Below are positions 20,592 to 26,549 of a stretch of 26,549 bases of DNA, piece by piece. The notes under the pieces are model-generated. The model was not told the DNA's origin. It saw only the letters and a program-made list of their open reading frames with translations, and did not search any database. This stretch comes from an uncultured Fibrobacter sp. Lineage in GTDB: Bacteria > Fibrobacterota > Fibrobacteria > Fibrobacterales > Fibrobacteraceae. Location of the stretch: contig CAKUXP010000030.1 of assembly GCA_934700345.1 (NCBI GenBank), positions 1 through 26,549 on the forward strand, read 5' to 3'. The position numbers were made by a program, and so were the translations under genes. The stretch's first letter is position 1. Every line of letters starts with the position of its first letter.

Positions 20592-23500
20592 ATGAAATTT
20601 TTAAAAACGCTCCTGAAAATCGCTGTCGCCCTGCTTATCGTCGGACTTTTATGCCTAGTTCCGCTATATATCGTTGTTTTCCGCATCCTGCCAACGAGGG
20701 ATCCGGACGGGGTCTTTAATCGCGAATACATCCTTTCGGAACTTTCGGGGGAATCCCGCGTGTATTATCGGGACGGGGAACGCCTGCTCGGATCTTTTTT
20801 CGATGTCAATCACCGGATTTACGTCCCTTACGGCGAAATTCCCGAGAATATTGTAAATGCGCTGGTCGCTGCGGAGGATGCCCGCTATTTTGAACATGGC
20901 GGTTTTGACATCACCGGATTTTCCCGGGCGATGCTCCACAACATCCGGGCGGGAAGGCTTGCCCAGGGCGGTTCGACGCTTACCCAACAGACGGTCAAGA
21001 ACATTTACGGGCGAGAAGAACGCAGCGTCAAGGCGAAGTGGAAGGAGCTGATCGATGCGCTTCGGATGGAAAAGCATTTTTCCAAGGAAGAAATTCTTGA
21101 ATTTTACCTGAACCAGTTCCATGTCTCGGGGACGGGTAAAGGCGTCGCGATTGCCGCCCAGTATTTTTTCAACAAGGATCTCAAGGAGCTTTCGCTTGCC
21201 GAATGCGCCTTTATCGCGGGATCGGTCAAGGGACCTTTCAACTACGATCCGTTTATCCAGAGAAACCAGGAGCGTCGTGACCGGGCCGTTCTCCGCGGGC
21301 AGGAACGCTTGAAGTACGTTCTCGGACGCATGGTCGAGGAAAAGTACATTTCGCAGGACGAGATGGATTCCGCGCTCGCAAAGCCTCTCGAATTTCGCCA
21401 TGGAAACTTCCGGTTTGCGCTTTCCACGCAGCTTTCCCGTATAGAGGAAAAGTTCGATTCGGATTTTTATCGCGAGCTGTTCGAAAAGAACGGAATTTCC
21501 GATTGGCGCAAGGCCCAACTTTCCATTGTGACAACAATTGATGCGGATTACCAGGCGGCGGCGAAGCGTGCCGTCCAGAACAACATCTCGAATTTGCAGG
21601 TCAAGCTCGGCGGCTTCGCGCTTCCCAAGTCGGATTTGCCGAACCGCGCGGCCTTTGCCCGCATCGGAGATTACCTGTATGGCGCGGTGGATTCCGTGAA
21701 GTCGGATGAAAAGGGAAAGCTCTCGGACATCTATCTTTCCTTTGGGCAGCTGCTCGGTCACGTGGGAAAGTCGGATCTGGATGAACTTGGAAAGCGGATG
21801 AACGCCGACGTGAAAACCGTTCTTTCGCCAAGGCTTTCCAAAGGTTCTGTCCTTCTGGTTAGCGTCAAGGATTCCGTGCTGGAAAATGGAGCGGTTCCCT
21901 GCGTCATCGAAACGGAACCGGTTCTGCAAGGTGCGCTGGTTGCCATCCAGAACGGAATGGTCGTGGCGAGCCAGGCGGGATTCCACAATTCGGGCTATGA
22001 CCGTTCCTTCAAGGCAAAGCGACAGATGGGTTCGAGCTGGAAACCGCTTCTTTTCTGTGCGGCCCTAAAATACGGCTGGCATTACCTGGATGAACTAGAA
22101 AACGATTTTAATCTTTTCCAGTTCGAAAACGATTTTTACTTTCCGCGGCCCGACCATAAGAACAAGGGCGAAACGGTCAGCATCCTTTGGGCAGCTGTCC
22201 GCTCCGAAAACATTGCGACCATCTGGCTTCTGGACCATCTGCTCGATAAGCTTTCCGACGGGGAGTTTGCAGAAGTTGCTCGGGAAAATGGATTTCTCAA
22301 GGGTGAAGAGGAGACTCTTGACGACTACCGCAAACGGCTTCGCGATAAGTACGGGCTTTATCTGAATGAAACGACGAAAAACGAAATCGAGTTTTCGAAG
22401 GCCCAGGCGAATTTGTACGAAAGATTGCTCTACGAAAATCGCCCGGCGGCAGCGCGGTCCGTTCGCAATATGTTCTATGGGCGCAATGTGGAAAACGGGA
22501 AGAAGCGTTTCCGCAAGCTTGAAAAGCCCTATTTCGCAAAATTCGACCACAACTTCTTGCGCTATCTATCGATTCTCAAGGCGTCTGATTTGGAAACCCT
22601 CTCCTCCGAAGGCGAAAATGATTCGGTTCCGAGAGACGACGAGATATATCCCGACTTGAAACTTTCCGATATCCGGAGGCTCAACGGCATGATGGAGATC
22701 CCGAGCGAGAATGCGGATTACGCTTCGGTCGAAAAATTGCGCTACTGGCCTGATTTCAAACGCTCTGTGGCGATGGCCGCCTTTGCGAGGTTCGCCGGTG
22801 AAATCGGTATTCACGGGAAGCTTCGCGAGGTTCTCAGCATGCCGCTAGGTGTCAACGAAGTAACGCTTGCCGAAATGACCGTTGCCTACCAGACGCTTCT
22901 TTCGGGAAAAGTTTACAAGTGCACCGATGGAGATTGGAACGATCCTTGCCTGGTAAAGGAAATCCGCGATAGGAATGGACGCTTGCTGTTTGAAAACCAG
23001 GTCGAGGCGAAGAAGATCCTTTCCGATACGCTGACAGAACAGGTCGCTGTGATGCTCCATTCCGTCTTCCGGTACGGCACCGCTTTCAGCCAGTATAGAA
23101 ACATGACAATGACATCGCCGGGAGGCGATGCGACGCTTCTGTTTCCGACATTTGGAAAGACCGGCACGACAAACGATTACCGGAATGTGTCGTTCCTGGG
23201 GGCGGTCCCGACATTTGTTCCCGATAAGAACGGCTTTGCGGCGGATTCCGCCGTGGCGATCGGCAGCTATGTGGGCTTTGACGACAATCGCCCGCTGAAA
23301 TTTGGGCGTACGCGCATAGCGGGGGCTTCGGGCGGGCTTCCGCAATGGGCTGATTTTGCCCGGAACATGATCCGAATCCGCGGGGAAAATTCCAAGGTAG
23401 ATTTCCTGGATATTTCGATGCTCGCTTCCGGCAAGATTCCGCTCCGGTTGGTGACGGAACGCGGGGAAATTCCTGTGCACCCGATGACGGGTCTCCCGTC

Positions 23501-23756
23501 CTATGCTGCCGATGGCAAGGGAAAGAATGTTCCCCTGCTTGACGTCCCGGGATATACGCCGCAGACCCAGATGGAGTTTGCAGCGGTAAATGCGGCAAAC
23601 GCGGGCTTTGTCACGTCGCTTTCCATGCCAAGCGTTCCGCTAGATTCCAGCCGGGCGGATCAGGGCGGAACCAGGCAGGAAAATGACGATTTTGAACTGC
23701 CCGAGGATTTCCTCGGCGAAAAAGCTTTTGTTCCCATTGAACCGGAAGGGTTTTGA
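20592..23756 (+). CDS. Class A penicillin-binding protein (PBP1-type glycosyltransferase/transpeptidase) with large insertion
   Basis: Bifunctional peptidoglycan synthase of 1054 aa anchored by one N-terminal membrane helix (about 8-32). The GT51 glycosyltransferase domain follows, with catalytic E95 in AAEDARYFEHGG, then GGSTLTQQTVKN and EILEFYLNQ. The transpeptidase domain has S481-x2-K484 (MGSSWKP), S538-E-N540 and K856-T-G858 (GKTGTTNDY). All catalytic residues are present. The distance from SxN to KTG is 316 residues, far longer than usual, because of a charged helical insertion at about 560-720. An in-frame TAA at 20583 rules out a longer N-terminus; the GGAGG at about 20560 is too far to be the RBS. 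The lipoprotein gene follows almost directly and could be an accessory factor. Confidence 0.93.
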   Translation: MKFLKTLLKIAVALLIVGLLCLVPLYIVVFRILPTRDPDGVFNREYILSELSGESRVYYRDGERLLGSFFDVNHRIYVPYGEIPENIVNALVAAEDARYFEHGGFDITGFSRAMLHNIRAGRLAQGGSTLTQQTVKNIYGREERSVKAKWKELIDALRMEKHFSKEEILEFYLNQFHVSGTGKGVAIAAQYFFNKDLKELSLAECAFIAGSVKGPFNYDPFIQRNQERRDRAVLRGQERLKYVLGRMVEEKYISQDEMDSALAKPLEFRHGNFRFALSTQLSRIEEKFDSDFYRELFEKNGISDWRKAQLSIVTTIDADYQAAAKRAVQNNISNLQVKLGGFALPKSDLPNRAAFARIGDYLYGAVDSVKSDEKGKLSDIYLSFGQLLGHVGKSDLDELGKRMNADVKTVLSPRLSKGSVLLVSVKDSVLENGAVPCVIETEPVLQGALVAIQNGMVVASQAGFHNSGYDRSFKAKRQMGSSWKPLLFCAALKYGWHYLDELENDFNLFQFENDFYFPRPDHKNKGETVSILWAAVRSENIATIWLLDHLLDKLSDGEFAEVARENGFLKGEEETLDDYRKRLRDKYGLYLNETTKNEIEFSKAQANLYERLLYENRPAAARSVRNMFYGRNVENGKKRFRKLEKPYFAKFDHNFLRYLSILKASDLETLSSEGENDSVPRDDEIYPDLKLSDIRRLNGMMEIPSENADYASVEKLRYWPDFKRSVAMAAFARFAGEIGIHGKLREVLSMPLGVNEVTLAEMTVAYQTLLSGKVYKCTDGDWNDPCLVKEIRDRNGRLLFENQVEAKKILSDTLTEQVAVMLHSVFRYGTAFSQYRNMTMTSPGGDATLLFPTFGKTGTTNDYRNVSFLGAVPTFVPDKNGFAADSAVAIGSYVGFDDNRPLKFGRTRIAGASGGLPQWADFARNMIRIRGENSKVDFLDISMLASGKIPLRLVTERGEIPVHPMTGLPSYAADGKGKNVPLLDVPGYTPQTQMEFAAVNAANAGFVTSLSMPSVPLDSSRADQGGTRQENDDFELPEDFLGEKAFVPIEPEGF

Positions 23757-23758
23757 TA

Positions 23759-24928
23759 ATGTCTAGAATCGGGTTCTGTCTTTTTGCCTTGGGTCTTGTG
23801 CTGCTTTCGGCTTGTGCGGGGACGTCTCCCGTGCCGAAAGTTTCGGAACCGCTTTCGCGGACGGAAAACTCCCCAACGGAAAATGCGGAGGGAGCGCGCC
23901 GGGAAGAAACTTCTGCACCAGCGGAGATCGAGAAATCCGGTACGGTCGAGATTCCGCTTCCCGATTCCGCTTCCTTCAAGAATGTGATCATTCAAGCGGA
24001 CAGCTTGCTTCCCGATAAAGCGGAACCGTTTGATGTGTATGTCGAGATTTCGCGAATCGCTCGCAAGGCCCTGTCTCGCGCGGATTCTTTCAATGCCTTA
24101 GGAATGAAAGATTCCGTTTCCGCCATCGTCGAACAGTTTTTTGTCTTGAATCCTCTTTGGGAAGAATGGCAAAAATATGCGAAGTCGCTTGTCGAAAAAA
24201 ATCAACAAAACGCAATCGCAAACGACGGATCGCTCAAAAGGCTTCTGATCGATTTTTCCAATGCGAACGCTCGCCGTGTGGACTTTTCGGAAATCAGGAT
24301 GATTGCCGATTCTATCCGGACTTTTGCCTTGGACGATTCTTCTCGGCTCTTGGTGGATTCTGTTTTGCGGCTGGCCTATTCCCGAACTTTTGAAAAGGTG
24401 AAAAAATATCGGGATGCCGCGCTTACGGTCGCCATCGAAAAGGCGGAGTTTGACGATGCGGAACGAGGTCTTACCGATTTACTTTTGCGTTATCCGGATT
24501 TTGCCGACACGCTCCAGTTACGGAAATCCTTGATAAAAATTTCTTCGCTGCGTGCGGAAAATGCGGCCATGTCGGAATCGTATTGGAAAAATCATGACCC
24601 GAAGCTCTTGTTGAAAGAAGCGCAAAAGTTGGCAGCGGAATCCCAGTGGAATAAAGCCAAGGATATTTTCCTAAAGCTCAAATCGAGCAGTCTCCGCGGC
24701 GAGGCGGTTCGGGAACTGGATTCTCTCGGATCCAAATTTTGTACGGAAAAACGCCAACGTGCGGCAGCGCTCTTTGCCAAGTCCCAACGTAGTACGTCCG
24801 ACAGGACGCAAGCTTTAAAGGACGCTGTCGGTGAACTTGACCTGTGCCTGGATTTTGCACCGAATTACGGGGAACGGGCGACCGTACTTTCCAACAAGGA
24901 ATTCTTATTGCGAGAACTCGCCAAATGA
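23759..24928 (+). CDS. Lipoprotein with helical repeat-like region, 389 aa
   Basis: Lipid-anchored envelope protein of unknown function. The signal peptide ends in the lipobox LLSAC (Cys at residue 19). A low-complexity Pro/Glu/Ser linker follows to about residue 70. From about 80 on the protein is helical, with repeated hairpin patterns such as KKYRDAALTVAIEKAEFDDA and ESQWNKAKDIFLKL that look like tetratricopeptide-type repeats; no clear consensus TPR was counted. ATG 23759 starts the signal peptide and lies 2 bases after the PBP stop. A TTG at 23753 is an alternative. Its stop overlaps the TauE gene (ATGA). Being coupled to a PBP, it may be an outer-membrane activator like LpoA/LpoB; that is inference from position and lipidation only. 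Confidence 0.75.
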   Translation: MSRIGFCLFALGLVLLSACAGTSPVPKVSEPLSRTENSPTENAEGARREETSAPAEIEKSGTVEIPLPDSASFKNVIIQADSLLPDKAEPFDVYVEISRIARKALSRADSFNALGMKDSVSAIVEQFFVLNPLWEEWQKYAKSLVEKNQQNAIANDGSLKRLLIDFSNANARRVDFSEIRMIADSIRTFALDDSSRLLVDSVLRLAYSRTFEKVKKYRDAALTVAIEKAEFDDAERGLTDLLLRYPDFADTLQLRKSLIKISSLRAENAAMSESYWKNHDPKLLLKEAQKLAAESQWNKAKDIFLKLKSSSLRGEAVRELDSLGSKFCTEKRQRAAALFAKSQRSTSDRTQALKDAVGELDLCLDFAPNYGERATVLSNKEFLLRELAK

Positions 24929-25692
24929 TTTTTGGATACGAGTGGTATCTCTACATTGTATTTTTTGCGATAGGGGCTTTAACAAGCGCGATAAACAGCA
25001 TCGCAGGCGGAGGAAGTTCGGTCAGCTTGCCGTTGATGATTTTCTGCGGGCTTCCTCCGACGGTTGCAAACGGTACAAATCGTTTGGGATTGTTGGTCGG
25101 CGATCTCGCTTCGGCGGTACAGCTGTTTCGGCAAGGGTTGCTTGATGTGCGGCTTTTTCGGATGCTCATCGGTCCTACGCTAATCGGTTCGCTTTGCGGC
25201 GTTTTTTTCCTGGCGAAAATCGACGATCGTTTTTTTCAATGTATTCTTTCGGTCGCCATCTTTTTTGTCGTCATCATGAGCCGTGTCAAACGGAATTTTT
25301 TAGGAAAGCCGCCTTCTAGGCCTGTTGAAAGAATATCTCCGTTCGCCTTTGCCGGATTTCTGCTTGTCGGGATCTACGGTAGCGTGGTGCAAGTCGGAGT
25401 CGGTTTCGTACAGATTATTGCGCTGACCCGTTATACGGGTCTTGACCTTTTACGGGTGAACGCCTTGAAGAACGCCTTGACCGGATCCTTTTTGCTCGTT
25501 TCGACGGTTGGCCTTGTCGGGATGGGGAAAGTGGAATGGGGGCTCGCTGTCTGCGTTTCCGCCGGTTCGATTTGCGGAGGAATTTATGGAAGTCGCCTAC
25601 AATGTAAAAAGGGAGATACTTTTATCGGGCGTTTTGTTTCTGTAGCGAGCCTAGGACTTGCTCTGTTTTTGATTAAAGATTTATTTGATTAA
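24925..25692 (+). CDS. TauE/SafE-family membrane permease
   Basis: A 255-aa integral membrane protein with seven or eight hydrophobic helices in two similar halves, the layout of the TauE/SafE (sulfite/organosulfonate exporter) family. Family-like marks are INSIAGGGSSVSLPLMIFCG near the N-terminus, ANGTNRLGLL, a second-half repeat GIYGSVVQVGVGFVQI, and LLRVNALKNALTG. The substrate of these transporters is usually unknown; sulfite, taurine-derived sulfonates or other small anions are possible. The frame extends back to 24844 within the lipoprotein gene, but the ATG at 24925, overlapping its stop, fits the first helix. It ends the PBP operon. No terminator with a T tract is visible after it. 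Confidence 0.85.
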   Translation: MIFGYEWYLYIVFFAIGALTSAINSIAGGGSSVSLPLMIFCGLPPTVANGTNRLGLLVGDLASAVQLFRQGLLDVRLFRMLIGPTLIGSLCGVFFLAKIDDRFFQCILSVAIFFVVIMSRVKRNFLGKPPSRPVERISPFAFAGFLLVGIYGSVVQVGVGFVQIIALTRYTGLDLLRVNALKNALTGSFLLVSTVGLVGMGKVEWGLAVCVSAGSICGGIYGSRLQCKKGDTFIGRFVSVASLGLALFLIKDLFD

Positions 25693-26022
25693 TTTGTACC
25701 GAACCGCTTGAACTTGCCGACCTGTCTTACATAATGCGCACTGAAGCGCAATAAAAAGCGGACATTGTACCTGTTCGGTTTCTAGTTGGATCGTTTCAAC
25801 AACTACGCCGTGCGCGAAAATTTTCGTAAGGAGATGATGCGTTGGGCTGGAGAACTTGGAGGAGGATGAATGAACGCCTGTATCCCCGGAAATGCTGGTG
25901 GATGTGAAGGTTTTTTCTATGAAAGTACTGCATTGAAGGAATTGTGTGTAAGATCTGGAGGCGCGACAGATTTCGAAGCACGGCAAAGAAGGTTCGGTTG
26001 CAACACCTATACTCGGAAGCAA
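25681..26022 (-). CDS. Doubtful minus-strand ORF, 113 aa
   Basis: An open frame with TTG start converges on and overlaps the end of the TauE gene by 12 bases. Its first half is rich in Ser and Thr. Its second half looks more protein-like (FAHGVVVETIQLETEQVQCP, with a later CALCKTG cysteine pair). No ribosome binding site or promoter stands out and no family is recognised. The plus strand of the same stretch also has partly protein-like frames, so the coding strand is uncertain. It may be noise. Confidence 0.2.
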   Translation of the reverse strand: MLPSIGVATEPSLPCFEICRASRSYTQFLQCSTFIEKTFTSTSISGDTGVHSSSSKFSSPTHHLLTKIFAHGVVVETIQLETEQVQCPLFIALQCALCKTGRQVQAVRYKLIK

Positions 26023-26513
26023 AAAAAGTCGATGATTTCAAAAACTCGAGTTCGGAACAATGCAAGCCGCCGGATTGCGTCTGTTCTTATATCGATGGCA
26101 AATGCGGGCTTTCGTTTTTCTTTTTCCGAGGTTTTGCGGAAAGGCGAAAAATCCGATTCCGGGGACCGCACGATCTCGATCGGTTTGCCTAAGATCCTGT
26201 CCGGATTGGGCGGGGAGGATTCCTAGATTTTTTTGGGGAGTGGGCGAAAATTCGGTTATAACGGAGTTTACCATAAAAACAGGTACGCTTCAATTGCCTT
26301 TTCGAAAAATTTCGAGGCTTCCGGCTGGCTTTTGACTTCATTTTTGATGATTAGGGATGAATTCTTGAATTTTTTTAGAAAGATTTTTTGCCGATTATGT
26401 CCAATATGCGACTCTTTTTGTGTATATAATGTAAATATCTAGAAGATTGAATGCGTTTGTGGATGTTTTTTATGTTGCAAGTGAAAAACAAGCGAAAATA
26501 GCGAGAAAAGCCC
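25693..26513. other. Gene-poor stretch with mosaic plus-strand frames
   Basis: About 820 bases without a confident gene. On the plus strand a GGAGGAGG site (25858-25865) precedes an ATG at 25870 (MNACIPGNAGGCEGFFY...). A protein-like segment then appears in another frame (AKKVDDFKNSSSEQCKPPDC, VCSYIDGKCG, about 26020-26115). The first frame becomes protein-like again (EVLRKGEKSDSGDRTISIG) up to a stop at 26226. That pattern fits a small gene broken by two compensating frameshifts. A minus-strand ORF covers part of it. After 26227 the sequence is AT-rich with no gene seen. Confidence 0.35.
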
Positions 26514-26541
26514 TTGACGGGATTTCCGGAATTTCTATAAT
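26514..26541 (+). promoter_or_regulatory. Strong sigma-70-type promoter pointing out of the window
   Basis: TTGACG (26514-26519) and a perfect TATAAT (26536-26541) are separated by 16 bases, the only near-consensus -35/-10 pair noted in the window. An A/T-rich tract with A runs lies upstream (about 26466-26509) and could act as an UP element. The transcript would start at about 26548, right at the window end. Such strength suits a stable RNA or highly expressed gene next door, which cannot be seen. Confidence 0.65.
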
Positions 26542-26549
26542 TGGCGTCG

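Noticed and set aside
20664..21986. Minus-strand frame of 440 codons opposite the PBP gene
   Set aside because: Antisense shadow of a gene with all catalytic motifs on the plus strand.
24844..24924. Upstream extension of the TauE permease
   Set aside because: It lies inside the lipoprotein gene; ATG 24925 gives the usual ATGA coupling and first helix.
25736..25751. TGCGC-ACTGAA-GCGCA hairpin after the TauE gene as a terminator
   Set aside because: The stem is only five pairs and is followed by A residues, not T, on the plus strand; on the minus strand the flank is not a T tract either.
1..26549. CRISPR arrays, insertion sequences or rRNA genes
   Set aside because: No regularly spaced repeats, transposase motifs or rRNA-like segments were noticed in the window.

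Overview
The window reads as a chromosomal segment of a Gram-negative anaerobe, most likely a Fibrobacter-like member of the Fibrobacterota. That placement is an inference from several traits. There are many lipobox proteins, an MlaE-type lipid permease and a PBP1-type peptidoglycan synthase. GyrB is short (635 aa), a flavodiiron O2/NO-detoxifying protein is present, and a recurrent TGTATATT-type -10 element precedes genes with little or no -35. No 16S gene or other decisive marker lies in the window.

Layout. (1) 1-2154: a possible upstream terminator, a tiny poly-Ser lipoprotein, and a monocistronic oxaloacetate decarboxylase/pyruvate carboxylase-type carboxyltransferase that lacks a biotinyl domain and ends in a clear terminator. 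(2) 2245-12189: a long, tightly spaced plus-strand run: S41 C-terminal protease, MlaE permease, DciA-like protein, gyrB, long-chain prenyl diphosphate synthase, flavodiiron protein, PcrA/UvrD helicase and a divergent ureohydrolase. Several neighbours overlap by 1-4 bases, so at least parts are operons. It mixes replication (DciA, GyrB, PcrA), envelope (protease, MlaE) and quinone/O2 functions. (3) 12190-13047: minus-strand remnants of one or two small exported-protein genes, broken by several frameshifts. (4) 13143-14066: cysK on the minus strand with its own terminator and promoter region. (5) 14232-17493: a five-gene plus-strand operon: lipoprotein, unknown cytoplasmic protein, RdgB-type nucleotide pyrophosphatase, PAP2 membrane phosphatase and histidine phosphatase. 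(6) 17521-20279: an AT-rich three-gene restriction-modification cassette: an amino-methyltransferase, an HNH endonuclease, and a C5-cytosine methyltransferase fused to an N-terminal helix-turn-helix. It converges on a tRNA-Ser(GCU) gene at 20351-20438. (7) 20592-25692: an operon of a large class A PBP, a lipoprotein with a helical repeat-like C-terminus and a TauE/SafE permease. (8) 25693-26549: no confident gene, ending in a strong promoter that points out of the window.

The most system-like part is the restriction-modification cassette. One endonuclease with two methyltransferases of different chemistry is the architecture expected for an asymmetric (type IIS-like) target, and the HTH-methyltransferase fusion offers a built-in regulator. 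Other points worth a second look are the missing biotinyl domain, the orphan MlaE, the large insertion in the PBP transpeptidase region, the unknown protein at 14736, and the two mosaic-frame regions (12.2-13.0 kb and 25.7-26.3 kb). All functional calls rest on motif recognition by eye; no database search was run.
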